Assembly (NCBI GenBank): GCA_020073265.1
Contig: JAIQFN010000012.1
Location: 48,045-112,044 of the forward strand
DNA length: 64,000 nucleotides
Direction: 5' to 3'
Source: Terriglobia bacterium
GTDB lineage: Bacteria; Acidobacteriota; Terriglobia; Bryobacterales; Bryobacteraceae
Part shown: positions 17,608 to 27,405 of the stretch, one piece after another
Layout: every line of letters begins with the position of its first letter
Position numbering within the stretch: the first letter of the stretch is position 1
Notes under the pieces: model-generated
What the model saw: only the letters and a program-made list of their open reading frames with translations
Database searches by the model: none
What the model was told of the DNA's origin: nothing
Position numbers and translations under genes: made by a program

Positions 17608-18564
17608 CTAGGAACTCCCGATCAGGATTCCTGTCAGAAAAACGAGCACGCCGCCAAGACCGACCTGCAGCGCCGCCGAGAGTGGGGGCGTGTCCATGTA
17701 GCGATGGCGTATCCAGGAGATCACGCCCAGCTCCAGGACCACAACGACGATGGCTGCGATCATCGCGATCCGGAAATCGGGGATCAGGAACGGCAGCGTG
17801 TGCCCGATGCCGCCGACGGATGTCATCAAGCCGCAGATGAAGCCGCGCGCCCAGGGGTGTCCGCGGCCGGTGAGGCTGCCATCGTCCGACAGCGCCTCGG
17901 CGAAACCCATGCTGATGCCGGCGCCGACCGAAGCGGCGAGTCCCACCAGGAACGCATCCCAGCTATTTTTTGTGGCGAAGGCGGCGGCGAACACCGGCGC
18001 GAGCGTCGACACGGAGCCGTCCATCAGGCCGGCCAAGCCGGGTTGAACTACTTGCAAGACGAACAGGCGCCGGTTGGATTCGTCCTCCTGACGCTTGATA
18101 TCGGGCTGTAGCTCGCGTTTTTCCAGCTCTTCGGCGCGATTTTCATGGTGGCGTTCTTCCTGCGCCAGATCGTCGAGCAACTGGCGCACGCCGGGGTCTT
18201 GCGCTCGAGCGGCGGCTTTCTCGTAAAAGCGCCGGCTCTCCACTTCCATGGCGGCGGCCTGGTCGCGCACCGTATCGAGGCCGAGCGGCTGCATCAACCA
18301 TACCGGTTTGCGATGCACGAAGCCGCGCACATCCTGGCGCCGGATGAGCGGGATGTGTTCGCCGTACTTCTGGCGAAACAACTCGATCAGGCGGCGGCGG
18401 TGGCCGGATTCCTCCTCGCGCATTCCTTCAAAAACCGCCGTGGACGCGGGGAAGTTTTCGCGCAGGCCTTCGGCATATTCCGAATAGACGCGCTCGTCTT
18501 CTTCTTCGAGGGAAATCGCCAGGGCCAGGATTTCACGTTCGGAGAGGCTATCGAAGCTTCGCAT
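17608..18564 (-). CDS. MbfA-like protein: ferritin-like domain fused to VIT1/CCC1 transporter
   Basis: This gene encodes 318 residues. Residues about 1-150 form a rubrerythrin/ferritin-like four-helix domain with paired ExxH-type metal motifs ([53 protein letters not shown]). Residues about 175-318 form the CCC1/VIT1 membrane domain ([18 protein letters not shown], then [14 protein letters not shown]). This is the architecture of membrane-bound ferritin A, an iron exporter described in alpha-proteobacteria. It should move Fe2+ out of the cytoplasm or limit iron and peroxide stress. The length fits that family. The gene appears monocistronic. Confidence 0.9.
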   Translation of the reverse strand: MRSFDSLSEREILALAISLEEEDERVYSEYAEGLRENFPASTAVFEGMREEESGHRRRLIELFRQKYGEHIPLIRRQDVRGFVHRKPVWLMQPLGLDTVRDQAAAMEVESRRFYEKAAARAQDPGVRQLLDDLAQEERHHENRAEELEKRELQPDIKRQEDESNRRLFVLQVVQPGLAGLMDGSVSTLAPVFAAAFATKNSWDAFLVGLAASVGAGISMGFAEALSDDGSLTGRGHPWARGFICGLMTSVGGIGHTLPFLIPDFRIAMIAAIVVVVLELGVISWIRHRYMDTPPLSAALQVGLGGVLVFLTGILIGSS

Positions 18565-18589
18565 AGCTTCAGTATGACTCTGGCGGATG

Positions 18590-19543
18590 CTACGCCCGGA
18601 GGCGGATGAAGAACCAGACTACGCCGGTCACCAGCAGAAGCGACGCCGTCACCGGGATGGCGCGGTGCATCCAGCGGAATCGCGCCAGCAGGCCCAGGAT
18701 CAGCGCGAACGCGGCGATCAGGAGCAGCTGGGCGAATGCCACGCCGCCCAGGAATGTGGGCGCGCTATATCCGCTTTCGGCCAGGAAGATCGAAAAGTAC
18801 GCGCCGTGAAACAGACCGAGGATGCCCGTGACCAGCCAGCGATGCCGCGAGTCCGGCAGCAGGATGATCTCGAACGCGAGATAGGCGATGGTCAGCGCTG
18901 CTGCGGCTTCGATGAAACGCGGCGAGAGTGAAAGAGGAATTCTCGGCGCCAGCGCGCAGGCCAGGGCCTCCGCGGCCAGGAACGATGCCGTCAGCGCAAT
19001 CAGCTCGCGGCGGCTGCGGGCGGCGAGCGCGAGGCTGGCAAGGAATAGGAGCGGCGCCAGCCCCCCGGCCGCCCGCATGAAGCCGGCGCTCGACTCGCGG
19101 ACCGCGGTTTCAAACGCAGTGGGGGGCCGGAAGCGGATCTCCGCGTTGGTGAACGAGAGGTCGAAGACCGCCTGATCGGTTTTGTCGCCGCGATAGGCCC
19201 GCAGCAAATGCACGTGATTCGGGACCGTCACCTTGGCCAAGGTGCACTCGATTTCGAGTGAGTCCACGGGGGCAGGGAACTGGTAGTCGGCTGTGCAGAC
19301 GTAAGTGCCCTGCTGGTCGTTGCAGGATTGACCCGATGGCTTCGCCCACGCGCCGCCGCCCTTAAAACGAATGTTGTCGAGCAGCGTGTGTTCGGGCTCG
19401 CGCACGTGGGCGACTTCGTACATGGGGATGCGCAGTTCGAAATGACCGCGATTGCCCTCCACTCTCAGATCGCCGGTGCTCATGCTGACCATGTGCGCCG
19501 CCAGCGGAAGCGGCCAGGCAAGCCACCATCGGAATTTCTTCAT
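18590..19543 (-). CDS. HupE/UreJ-like membrane protein
   Basis: This gene encodes 317 residues from the ATG at 19543, which overlaps the stop of the AI-2E-family gene as ATGA. Residues about 1-150 are a periplasmic domain after a signal segment, including a Cys pair ([11 protein letters not shown]). From about residue 155 there are six or seven membrane helices, with [19 protein letters not shown] before them and [20 protein letters not shown] inside. This layout resembles the HupE/UreJ_2 group, whose members are linked to nickel or metal handling but are mostly uncharacterised. No hydrogenase or urease genes are near. Function is uncertain. Confidence 0.6.
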   Translation of the reverse strand: MKKFRWWLAWPLPLAAHMVSMSTGDLRVEGNRGHFELRIPMYEVAHVREPEHTLLDNIRFKGGGAWAKPSGQSCNDQQGTYVCTADYQFPAPVDSLEIECTLAKVTVPNHVHLLRAYRGDKTDQAVFDLSFTNAEIRFRPPTAFETAVRESSAGFMRAAGGLAPLLFLASLALAARSRRELIALTASFLAAEALACALAPRIPLSLSPRFIEAAAALTIAYLAFEIILLPDSRHRWLVTGILGLFHGAYFSIFLAESGYSAPTFLGGVAFAQLLLIAAFALILGLLARFRWMHRAIPVTASLLLVTGVVWFFIRLRA

Positions 19544-20607
19544 AGTTCCGATCGTGGAGCCACCAATTCCCTGGTCCGCGTGCGCATCAGCCGGATGAAG
19601 ACAACGCGTAAAGTCGCAATCACCGGCACCGAGAAGAACATGCCGAAGACGCCCGCGATCCTCTCGCCCGCCAGCACGCCGAACAGAACCAGAATCGGAT
19701 GCAGCTTGACGCCCTTGGCCATGAGATAGGGCGATATCACATAGTCCTGAAACATTCGGAAACAAATCCAGAAGATCGCATACAGCAACAAGTGCGTGTA
19801 GCCTGCCAGGCCGGAGACCAACAGCACTAGAATGCCACCGGCTAGCGGACCGACCGCGGGAAGAAATTCGCCGAGGCCCGCGAGGACTGCCAGCAGCACG
19901 GCGTAGGGCGCGCCGCTGATGGCAAGGAACAGGACGTGGGCGATGAAGCTCGAAACCGAAAGCAGCACCAAAGCGCGGATGTATTCACCCAGCAGCCGGT
20001 TGATGTCTTCGAGAATGCCGTCCACTACCGGCCTGCGTTCTTCTTCGATGAAGCTGTCGAGAATGTTTTGGCGCATCTCGCGGCCGTCCTTCAGAAAGAA
20101 AAACGCCAGAATCGGAATCAGGACAATGTAGACGATGTACTTGGCTCCGGAGATGAGCTGGCCGCCCAGGCTCTTGACGTAAGGCAGAACATCCTTGCCT
20201 CCGGTGTTCAGTTCGTCCTGCAGTGTTTGGACCAGCCGGGCGCGGATCGGTTCGAGCCAACCCGGGAGCGGAATCTGGTCGATCCACTGGCGATTCTTGA
20301 GAAGATCGGGCAGACGCGTGGCGAGATTGTTGGCCTCGTCGGCCAACTGTGCGCCGATGGTGAGCGCAAACCCGACGATCGCGCCGACCAGCAGCAGGTA
20401 TACGATAGCCAGCGCGTAGGGGAAGGAGATCTGACGCGTTGCGAAGCGCGCCACCAGGTCCACCAGCGGCATTAGCAGGTAAGCGAACAGCAGGGCAATC
20501 ATGAAGACCACCAGGGTCTCCCGGATCGCGTAGGCTGCGGAAACCAGCAAGGCCAGCAGAAATACGGTCCACGCGGCGCGCGCGGCGCGAGGATCGATGC
20601 CCAGCAT
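19540..20607 (-). CDS. AI-2E family transporter (PerM/TqsA-like)
   Basis: The product has about 355 residues and about eight membrane helices in the typical pattern: two or three helices, a soluble central segment (about 85-150), then PILAFFFLKDGREMRQNILD (about residue 165) and DYVISPYLMAKGVKLHPILVLFGVLAGE near the C-terminus, both classic for this family. Members include exporters of autoinducer-2 and several sodium/proton antiporters, so the substrate is unknown. An in-frame ATG at 20628 would add seven residues; neither start has a clear ribosome site. The stop overlaps the next gene's start (ATGA), so the two are translationally coupled. Confidence 0.85.
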   Translation of the reverse strand: MLGIDPRAARAAWTVFLLALLVSAAYAIRETLVVFMIALLFAYLLMPLVDLVARFATRQISFPYALAIVYLLLVGAIVGFALTIGAQLADEANNLATRLPDLLKNRQWIDQIPLPGWLEPIRARLVQTLQDELNTGGKDVLPYVKSLGGQLISGAKYIVYIVLIPILAFFFLKDGREMRQNILDSFIEEERRPVVDGILEDINRLLGEYIRALVLLSVSSFIAHVLFLAISGAPYAVLLAVLAGLGEFLPAVGPLAGGILVLLVSGLAGYTHLLLYAIFWICFRMFQDYVISPYLMAKGVKLHPILVLFGVLAGERIAGVFGMFFSVPVIATLRVVFIRLMRTRTRELVAPRSEL

Positions 20608-20634
20608 GCAATCAGCATAGCGTGGCATTGATAG

Positions 20635-20728
20635 GAGTGTCGACGCGGCACCGAGGAGTGCAAGCGCGACAAGCTATCCTGAGTGGGATGAGCGAGCAAT
20701 GCACGGGCGATAGCGAGAGCGTGCGCCA
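20635..20728. repeat. Possible dispersed GC-rich repeat in a divergent intergenic region
   Basis: Segments here resemble the GC-rich sequence at 10841-10873. GTGT-x-GACGCGGCAC (about 20637-20651) is close to GTGTGAACGCGGCAC there, and AGAGCGTGCGCCAC (20716-20729) is close to GAGCGCGTGCGCCAC there. The two copies are imperfect and interrupted. They may be remnants of a REP-like intergenic element, or chance similarity in GC-rich DNA. The rest of the 145-base gap shows only a TATGAT box (20734-20739) before the phosphotransferase gene. Confidence 0.3.
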
Positions 20729-20752
20729 CGGAATATGATAAGCAGTACAGGC

Positions 20753-21784
20753 ATGAGCACCGATACTGCGGCCGTCCGCGCCGGCGAAGAACTGAACAAG
20801 GAAGCGCTGGTCGCTTACCTGGCGGGTAAGATCGACGGCGCCGAGAACCTGACCATCGAGCAGTTTCCCGGCGGTCATTCCAATCTGACGTACCTGCTGC
20901 GCACGCCCGCGCGCGAGTACGTGCTCCGGCGCGGCCCGCTCGGTCCAGTGGCACCCAAGGCGCACGATATGGCGCGGGAATACAAGGTTCTCAAGGCGGT
21001 GCATCCGTACTTCCAGCCCGCGCCGGAAGTGTTTCATCTGTGCGAGGACCCTGCTGTTGTCGGCGCGGTGTTTTTCGTCATGGAGCGGCGGCACGGCATC
21101 GTGGTTCGCGATCGGGTTCCGCCTGAACTGGCCGCCTTCCCGGACTACCCGCAGCGGGTCAGCCGCGGATTTGTCGACTGCCTGGTGGAATTGCATTCCG
21201 TCGACATCCAAAAGCATGGACTGATTTCGCTCGGCAAGCCCGACGGTTTTCTCTACCGCCAGGTCCACGGATGGTTCGATCGATGGATCCGCGCCAAGAC
21301 CGTCGAGATTCCACTGATGGACCGCGTCATCCAGTGGCTGACCGACCATTTGCCTGCGTCGCCCACGCCTACGCTGGTGCACAACGACTTCAAACTCGAC
21401 AACGTGATGTTGAACCTTCAGGACCCAGGTAGGATCGAGGCGGTGCTGGACTGGGAGATGGCCACGGTCGGCGACCCGCTGGTGGATCTCGGGCTGATTC
21501 TCTGCTACTGGGCGCAGCCCAGCGATCCCGGCGGCACCAAGGCGTCCATTACCGCGATGCCGGGCTGGTACACGCGTGACGAATTGATCGGCCGTTACGC
21601 CCGCGAGACCGGCCGCGACCTGTCGCTCATCAACTACTACGAAGTGTTCGCGCTCTTCAAGCTCGCGGTAGTGCTGCAACAGATCTACGTGCGCTTCTAT
21701 CGCGGCCAGACGCAGGACGAGCGCTTCCGGCATTTCGACAAGCGCGTCATCAATCTCCTCCAGCAAGCCGCCGCGCTGATATAA
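20753..21784 (+). CDS. APH-fold phosphotransferase, ACAD10/11 kinase-domain type
   Basis: The product has about 343 residues, with a start at 20753 (an ATG at 20735 would add six). The aminoglycoside-phosphotransferase fold is clear: GGHSNLTYLLRT nucleotide loop (about 41-52), Brenner motif HNDFKLDNVML (about 210-220) with the catalytic Asp, and the metal-binding DWEMATVGDPLVDLG. This subgroup matches the kinase domain fused to acyl-CoA dehydrogenase in ACAD10/11 and the separate LvaA-type kinases, which phosphorylate 4-hydroxyacyl-CoAs. The following crotonase and acyl-CoA dehydrogenase genes support that role over antibiotic resistance. The substrate chain is not known. Confidence 0.85.
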   Translation: MSTDTAAVRAGEELNKEALVAYLAGKIDGAENLTIEQFPGGHSNLTYLLRTPAREYVLRRGPLGPVAPKAHDMAREYKVLKAVHPYFQPAPEVFHLCEDPAVVGAVFFVMERRHGIVVRDRVPPELAAFPDYPQRVSRGFVDCLVELHSVDIQKHGLISLGKPDGFLYRQVHGWFDRWIRAKTVEIPLMDRVIQWLTDHLPASPTPTLVHNDFKLDNVMLNLQDPGRIEAVLDWEMATVGDPLVDLGLILCYWAQPSDPGGTKASITAMPGWYTRDELIGRYARETGRDLSLINYYEVFALFKLAVVLQQIYVRFYRGQTQDERFRHFDKRVINLLQQAAALI

Positions 21785-21785
21785 T
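21780..21785 (+). promoter_or_regulatory. Internal -10 box overlapping the phosphotransferase stop codon
   Basis: A perfect TATAAT spans the TAA stop of the phosphotransferase gene and lies 8 bases before the crotonase ATG. If active, it would give the downstream genes a transcript that starts at or next to their ATG. No good -35 is seen at 17 bases, so this is only a candidate. Confidence 0.35.
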
Positions 21786-21793
21786 CCAAAAGC

Positions 21794-22624
21794 ATGGCCA
21801 ATGAGGAAACGCTCTATCAGGTTTCCGACCGGATCGCTACCATCACGCTGAACCGGCCGGACAAGCTCAACGCATGGACCGCGACGATGGAACAAGAGGT
21901 CCGCGCTGCGATGTCCGCGGCGGAGAAGGACGACAACGTTCGCGTCATCGTTCTCACCGGAGCTGGGCGCGGCTTTTGCGCCGGCGCCGACATGTCGCTG
22001 CTTGGTTCGATCGCCAAGGAGGGACTAGGCCAGCGCACTCCGGAAAACCTTTTTGGGCAGAGCAACGGCCAGCGGCAGAACGTACGGCCTGACTTCAAAC
22101 AGAAATACTCGTACTTTCCAGCCATTCAGAAACCGGTGATCGCCGCGGTGAACGGCCCGGCGGTGGGATTGGGTCTTATCATCACGCTGTATTGCGATCT
22201 ACGCTTCGCCTCCGATGGCGCGCGATTTGGGACTGCGTTCGCCAAGCGCGGGCTGATAGCCGAATATGGCCTGGCCTGGATGCTGCCGCGTCTCGTCGGC
22301 CACGCCAACGCGCTGGACATGCTGTTCTCCGCGCGCATGGTGGACGCGAACGAAGCGCTGCGAATGGGCCTGGTGAATCAGGTCTTCCCGCAGGACCGGT
22401 TTCTCGACAGCGTGCGCGCCTATGCCAAGGAAGTGGCTAACAACGTCAGCCCCCGTTCCCTGCGCGTCATCAAGGATCAGGTTTACAACGCCATGTTTCA
22501 AACGTTATCCGAGGCCTGTGAAACCGCCGGAAATGAAATGATTCAGAGCCTGCAATGCGAAGATTTCAAGGAAGGCGTCGCTCACTTCCTGGAAAAACGC
22601 GCGGCGGCATTCACGGGAAAGTGA
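21794..22624 (+). CDS. Enoyl-CoA hydratase/isomerase (crotonase) family protein with altered catalytic residues
   Basis: This gene encodes 276 residues with the crotonase fold: RPDKLNAWTATMEQEVRAA, the CoA and oxyanion loop AGRGFCAGADMSLLG (about 57-71), and GPAVGLGLIITLYCDLRFA. The two Glu residues used by classical hydratases (E144 and E164 in the rat enzyme) align to Ile and Phe here, while a Glu occurs in LIAEYGLAW, the position of the Pro-Gly-Ala-Gly loop. It is therefore probably an isomerase, a hydratase with another base, or another crotonase reaction. It sits between the kinase and the acyl-CoA dehydrogenase and may act on their product. Confidence 0.85.
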   Translation: MANEETLYQVSDRIATITLNRPDKLNAWTATMEQEVRAAMSAAEKDDNVRVIVLTGAGRGFCAGADMSLLGSIAKEGLGQRTPENLFGQSNGQRQNVRPDFKQKYSYFPAIQKPVIAAVNGPAVGLGLIITLYCDLRFASDGARFGTAFAKRGLIAEYGLAWMLPRLVGHANALDMLFSARMVDANEALRMGLVNQVFPQDRFLDSVRAYAKEVANNVSPRSLRVIKDQVYNAMFQTLSEACETAGNEMIQSLQCEDFKEGVAHFLEKRAAAFTGK

Positions 22625-22633
22625 CGGACACCC

Positions 22634-23860
22634 ATGCACTTCGAATTCTCCGACAAGGTCAAAGAGCTCCAGAAGAAGCTGCAAGGCTTCATGGATCAGC
22701 ACATCTATCCGAACGAGCAGCGGTTCGTGGACGAGGCCGAGCAAGGCAATCGCTGGCAGCCCTCCCGCGTCATTGAAGAGCTGAAGCCCAAGGCGCGCGC
22801 GGCCGGGCTTTGGAACCTGTTCCTTCCCGAAGATGAGCATGGCGCCGGCCTGACCAATCTGGAGTACGCGCCGCTGTGCGAAATCATGGGGCGCTGCAAC
22901 ATGGCGCCTGAGGTTTTCAATTGCTCGGCGCCGGACACCGGCAACATGGAAGTGCTGGCGCGCTACGGGACGCCGGAGCAGAAAGAACGCTGGCTGAAGC
23001 CGCTGCTGAACGGCGAGATCCGGTCGTGCTTTGCCATGACGGAGCCGGGTGTGGCGTCGTCCGATGCCACCAACATCGAAAGCAGCATCGTGCGGGACGG
23101 CGACCACTACGTCATCAACGGACGCAAGTGGTGGTCCTCAGGCGCCGGCGATTCACGCTGCAAGATCTCGATTTTCATGGGCAAGACCGATCCCGCGGGG
23201 CCGAAACACAGGCAGCAGTCCATGATCTTGGTGCCGATGGATGCGCCCGGGATCAAGATCGAGCGCATGCTGCGCGTATTCGGCTACGATCATGCGCCGC
23301 ACGGGCACGGCGAGGTCACCTACACCAATGTTCGCGTCCCAGTGTCGAGCATGCTGCTGGGCGAAGGCCGCGGTTTCGAGATCGCGCAAGGCCGGCTCGG
23401 CCCGGGCCGAATCCACCATTGCATGCGGCTCATCGGTGTAGCTGAACGTGCGCTGGAAACGATGTGCCGGCGCGCGGGTGCGCGCGTCGCGTTTGGAAAG
23501 CGGCTCGCCGAGCAGGGCACCATTCGAGCCGACATCGGCAATTCGCGAATGGAGATTGAGCAGGCGCGGCTGATGGTGCTGAAGGCGGCCTACATGATGG
23601 ATACGGTCGGCAACAAAGTGGCGCGCGCTGAGATCGCCATGATCAAGGTAATTGTGCCGAATATGGCGCTGCGCGTTCTTGACCGCGCCATTCAGGCGCA
23701 CGGAGGCGGCGGCGTTTGCCAGGACTTCTTCCTGGCCGGGGCCTGGGCAAATTCGCGGACGCTTCGGCTGGCCGACGGGCCCGACGAGGTGCATCGCGAG
23801 GCAGTCGCCAAGCTGGAGCTCGAGAAAGTGCTCGGCAAAGCTTCCGCTTCGGCCCGATGA
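22634..23860 (+). CDS. Acyl-CoA dehydrogenase, ACAD10/11-like
   Basis: The product has 408 residues, the normal length of a full FAD-dependent acyl-CoA dehydrogenase. N-terminal helices (about 1-130) precede the FAD-binding [19 protein letters not shown] (about 133-151), the mid-domain [11 protein letters not shown] and the C-terminal helical bundle. The C-terminal [19 protein letters not shown] places an Asp where ACAD10/11-type enzymes have their catalytic acid. It should oxidise an acyl-CoA or, with the neighbouring kinase, eliminate phosphate from a 4-phosphoacyl-CoA. It is 9 bases after the crotonase gene and shares ATGA with the phosphatase-like gene. Confidence 0.9.
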   Translation: MHFEFSDKVKELQKKLQGFMDQHIYPNEQRFVDEAEQGNRWQPSRVIEELKPKARAAGLWNLFLPEDEHGAGLTNLEYAPLCEIMGRCNMAPEVFNCSAPDTGNMEVLARYGTPEQKERWLKPLLNGEIRSCFAMTEPGVASSDATNIESSIVRDGDHYVINGRKWWSSGAGDSRCKISIFMGKTDPAGPKHRQQSMILVPMDAPGIKIERMLRVFGYDHAPHGHGEVTYTNVRVPVSSMLLGEGRGFEIAQGRLGPGRIHHCMRLIGVAERALETMCRRAGARVAFGKRLAEQGTIRADIGNSRMEIEQARLMVLKAAYMMDTVGNKVARAEIAMIKVIVPNMALRVLDRAIQAHGGGGVCQDFFLAGAWANSRTLRLADGPDEVHREAVAKLELEKVLGKASASAR

Positions 23861-24483
23861 GCACGCTGGTCCTGGTTCGCCACGCACAAGCCAGGCCGTT
23901 TCAACCCAACTCCGACTCGCTTTCGGAAACCGGAGAACAACAGGCCGTTCGACTGGGCCAGTATTGGAGAGAACAAGGCGTCCGCTTCGACGAAGTCTAC
24001 AGCGGCACGCTGCGGCGTCACATCCAGACGGCCGAACTGGCGGGATTCAACGCCTTTCAATCGATCCCGGAATTCAACGAGTACGATGCCGAGAAGATTC
24101 TCAGGGCGCATCCGGAGTGGGCGCCGCCCAAAGACAACCGTCATTTGCAGCAGATGTTCGACGTCGCCATGCCGCAGTGGATCACGGCCAAGCTGGAAGG
24201 CGAGGGGCTGGAAACATGGGCCAGCTTTCATGCCCGCGTGTCAGCGGGCTTTCAGCGCATCATCGATGGTGAAGCAGCCGGGCGCCGCGTGGCGGTGTTT
24301 ACTTCGGCCGGCCCCATCGGCGTGATGCTGCAAACCGTGCTGTGCGCCCCGGAGCAGACCGCGATCGAGCTGCACTGGCGGATCCGGAATTGTGCGCTGA
24401 CCGAACTGGTCTTCACGCGCGATCGCGTGTCGCTGGATTCGTTCAACACCACTCCACACTTGAGCGAAGTCACTTTCCGCTAG
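23857..24483 (+). CDS. Histidine phosphatase superfamily protein lacking the second catalytic His
   Basis: The product has 208 residues. [12 protein letters not shown] supplies the RHxQ phosphate-binding motif with the nucleophilic His (residue 9), and [12 protein letters not shown] the next conserved Arg segment. The usual late SHGGPI motif reads TSAGPI, so the second catalytic His is Ser. It might be a slow or specialised phosphatase, or a binding protein. The ATG overlaps the acyl-CoA dehydrogenase stop (ATGA), making this the last gene of that operon; a role on a phosphorylated acyl intermediate is possible. Its end overlaps the convergent TfoX-like gene by 14 bases. Confidence 0.8.
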   Translation: MSTLVLVRHAQARPFQPNSDSLSETGEQQAVRLGQYWREQGVRFDEVYSGTLRRHIQTAELAGFNAFQSIPEFNEYDAEKILRAHPEWAPPKDNRHLQQMFDVAMPQWITAKLEGEGLETWASFHARVSAGFQRIIDGEAAGRRVAVFTSAGPIGVMLQTVLCAPEQTAIELHWRIRNCALTELVFTRDRVSLDSFNTTPHLSEVTFR

Positions 24484-24841
24484 GAGCGCGCTTGGTTTTC
24501 TTCCGGCGCTTTTTGGCGTGTGCGCGTTGCCCGGCAGCAACCGCTCCTCCGGCCCAATGCAACAGCGCCTGGCGATCCTCAAACAGCTCAGGCGGCGATT
24601 CGTAATACTGTATCACCGCCTTGGGATCCTCGAATGGGTGAAACGCTTCCAGGCCCCGCGCCTCGAAGTGGGGCCGATTGTGATCGTCGGCCTTGAGGTA
24701 GAGCGCGTTGTTCGCAACCAAAGCGAACGGTGTTCCGCGGCAGTAGACGACATGGCCGCCGAACATGCTCCGCATGGTCACCTCGCCGAGGGGCGACAGT
24801 TGTTCCAGGAGGAATTCGATGTAGGAAGTCCGATTCGGCAT
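24470..24841 (-). CDS. TfoX N-terminal domain protein
   Basis: This gene encodes 123 residues. The TfoX/Sxy N-terminal domain is recognised by LSPLGEVTMRSMFGGHVVY (about 15-33), FALVANNALYLKADDHN and the C-terminal region of that domain near YYESPPELFEDRQALLHWAG. The Lys/Arg-rich tail (KKRRKKTKR) is unusual. TfoX with both domains regulates competence in gamma-proteobacteria; stand-alone N-terminal domains are common elsewhere and have no established role. The gene stands alone and converges on the phosphatase-like gene. Confidence 0.8.
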   Translation of the reverse strand: MPNRTSYIEFLLEQLSPLGEVTMRSMFGGHVVYCRGTPFALVANNALYLKADDHNRPHFEARGLEAFHPFEDPKAVIQYYESPPELFEDRQALLHWAGGAVAAGQRAHAKKRRKKTKRAPSGK

Positions 24842-24905
24842 CGTTCACCATCACACTAGCACTCCTCCGGCTTCATGTACTTGCTAAACTAGATTTTCTG
24901 ACCCC

Positions 24906-26078
24906 ATGAAAATTCATGAGTATCAGGCCAAGGCAATCCTGGCCAAGTACGACGTTCCTGTGCCAAGAGGCGAGGTTGCGTTTTCGGTCGACGAGGCCGA
25001 AGCTGCTGCGCGGCGAATCGGTGGAAGCGTAGTCGTCAAAGCGCAGATTCACGCGGGCGGCCGCGGGAAAGGCGGCGGCGTCAAGGTGGCTAAAGACGCC
25101 AACGAGGCCGTCGAGATCGCCAAGAAGATTCTCGGTATGAAGCTGGTCACACACCAGACCGGACCGGAGGGCCGCATCGTCCAGCGCCTCCTGATTGAAG
25201 AAACTCTGCCGATCGAGCGCGAGCTGTATCTCGGCATCGTGCTCGACCGAGCGCAAGGCAAGCCGGTCTTCATGGCGTCCGCGGCTGGCGGCATGGAGAT
25301 CGAAGAGGTGGCCGCGAAATCGCCGGAGTTGATTCTCAGGGAAGTGCTGGCGCCGGGATACGGACTGGCGGCCTTCCAGGGCCGCAATCTGGCTTTCGGC
25401 ATGGGCGTTCCGGCAGCCAGCGTCAATGCTGCCGTGTCCGCCATGACGGCGCTGGCCACGGCTTATATCGCCTGCGATGCCTCTCTGGCCGAAATCAATC
25501 CATTCATCCTGACCAAGGACGGCAAAGTGTACGCGTTGGACGCCAAGATCACTCTGGACGACAACGCGCTGTATCGTCACAAGGAGCTGCTGGAGCTGCG
25601 CGATCTGAACGAGGAAGATCCGCTCGAAGTGGAGGCCTCGCGCTTCAGTCTGAATTACATCAAGCTGGACGGCAACATCGCCTGCATGGTGAACGGCGCG
25701 GGTCTGGCGATGGCCACCATGGACATTGTGAAGTACGCCGGCGGCAGTCCCGCGAATTTCCTGGACGTCGGCGGAGGCGCCAATGCCGAGCAGATCAAGA
25801 ATGCCTTCCGCATTCTACTATCCGACCCGGGTGTCAAAGCGGTGCTGATCAATATTTTCGGCGGCATCCTGCGCTGCGACGTGCTGGCGACAGGTGTGGT
25901 GAACGCGGCTCGCGAGTTGAACGTAAAAGTACCGATCGTGGTTCGCATGGAAGGAACCAACGTCGAAAAGGGGCAAGAGATTCTGAAGAGTTCCGGATTC
26001 AACTTTACGGTCGCCGACGGGATGAAGGACGCCGCCGAGAAAGTTGTGCGCGCGGTTGGCGCGGGAGTTGCCGCATGA
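24906..26078 (+). CDS. sucC: Succinyl-CoA synthetase, beta subunit
   Basis: The product has 390 residues with the expected start [22 protein letters not shown]. It carries the ATP-grasp region, [20 protein letters not shown] (about 40-59), metal-binding [16 protein letters not shown] and the CoA-ligase domain with [13 protein letters not shown]. With SucD it makes ATP or GTP from succinyl-CoA in the TCA cycle. An extended -10 (TGC-TAAACT, ending 24890) precedes the ATG, which has no evident Shine-Dalgarno site. The stop overlaps the sucD start (ATGA), fixing the subunit ratio by coupling. Confidence 0.97.
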   Translation: MKIHEYQAKAILAKYDVPVPRGEVAFSVDEAEAAARRIGGSVVVKAQIHAGGRGKGGGVKVAKDANEAVEIAKKILGMKLVTHQTGPEGRIVQRLLIEETLPIERELYLGIVLDRAQGKPVFMASAAGGMEIEEVAAKSPELILREVLAPGYGLAAFQGRNLAFGMGVPAASVNAAVSAMTALATAYIACDASLAEINPFILTKDGKVYALDAKITLDDNALYRHKELLELRDLNEEDPLEVEASRFSLNYIKLDGNIACMVNGAGLAMATMDIVKYAGGSPANFLDVGGGANAEQIKNAFRILLSDPGVKAVLINIFGGILRCDVLATGVVNAARELNVKVPIVVRMEGTNVEKGQEILKSSGFNFTVADGMKDAAEKVVRAVGAGVAA

Positions 26079-26941
26079 GCATCCTGGTTGACCAAAACAC
26101 ACGCGTGATCTTCCAGGGATTCACTGGCCGTGAGGCCAGCTTCCACGCGCAGGCTTCGATTGACTACGGCACAACGGTGGTCGGGGGCGTCACGCCCGGC
26201 AAGGGCGGACAGACACATCTCGGCCTGCCGGTATTCAACACCGTGGCCGATGCGGTGAAGCAGACCGGCGCGAATGCTTCCGTGATCTTCGTGCCGCCGC
26301 CGTTCGCCGGTGATGCGATCATGGAGGCCGCCGAAGCCGGCATTCCGCTGGTGGTCTGCATCACCGAAGGCATTCCCACCACCGACATGGTGCGGGCAGC
26401 CGCGTATCTACAGGGCCGCGGCACTCGGCTCATCGGCCCGAATTGTCCGGGCATTATTTCGCCCGGCAAATGCAAGATCGGAATCATGCCGGCGCACATC
26501 CACAAGCAGGGCGGCGTGGGCGTCGTCTCGCGCTCCGGTACTCTGACCTACGAAGCGGTCGGCCAGCTCTCCAAGCTCGGCATCGGCCAGTCCACCTGCA
26601 TCGGTATCGGCGGAGATCCGATCATCGGCACCACGTTCGTGGACGCGATGCAGCTTTTCAATGCCGACGCGGACACGCGCGCCATCGTGATGATCGGAGA
26701 AATTGGCGGAAACGCCGAAGAGACCGCCGCGGCGTACATCCAGAAACATGTCAAGAAGCCGGTGATCGGTTTCATCGCCGGGCAGACTGCGCCGCCGGGC
26801 CGCCGCATGGGTCACGCGGGCGCGATCATTTCGGGCGGCGCCGGAAAAGCCGAAGACAAAATGAAGGCGATGACCGCAGCAGGGATCACAGTCTGCGCCA
26901 GTCCGGCCGAAATAGGAGAAAGAGTCAAGAGCCGTTTGTAA
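26075..26941 (+). CDS. sucD: Succinyl-CoA synthetase, alpha subunit
   Basis: This gene encodes 288 residues. The CoA-binding Rossmann domain starts at the N-terminus ([20 protein letters not shown]), and the second domain has [19 protein letters not shown] and the phosphohistidine loop [20 protein letters not shown] with the active-site His. It pairs with SucC. Length and all motifs are normal. It overlaps sucC by 4 bases, and ndk follows after 40 bases on the same strand, which suggests a nucleotide-linked operon. Confidence 0.97.
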   Translation: MSILVDQNTRVIFQGFTGREASFHAQASIDYGTTVVGGVTPGKGGQTHLGLPVFNTVADAVKQTGANASVIFVPPPFAGDAIMEAAEAGIPLVVCITEGIPTTDMVRAAAYLQGRGTRLIGPNCPGIISPGKCKIGIMPAHIHKQGGVGVVSRSGTLTYEAVGQLSKLGIGQSTCIGIGGDPIIGTTFVDAMQLFNADADTRAIVMIGEIGGNAEETAAAYIQKHVKKPVIGFIAGQTAPPGRRMGHAGAIISGGAGKAEDKMKAMTAAGITVCASPAEIGERVKSRL

Positions 26942-26981
26942 AGCGCGCGACTGCGCGTTACGCCTGGCTCGACCAAGTCAA

Positions 26982-27401
<420 letters not shown>

Positions 27402-27405
27402 AAGG

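Noticed and set aside
20753..21784. Aminoglycoside resistance phosphotransferase
   Set aside because: The fold is right, but the sequence resembles the ACAD10/11 kinase group and the operon is for acyl-CoA metabolism.
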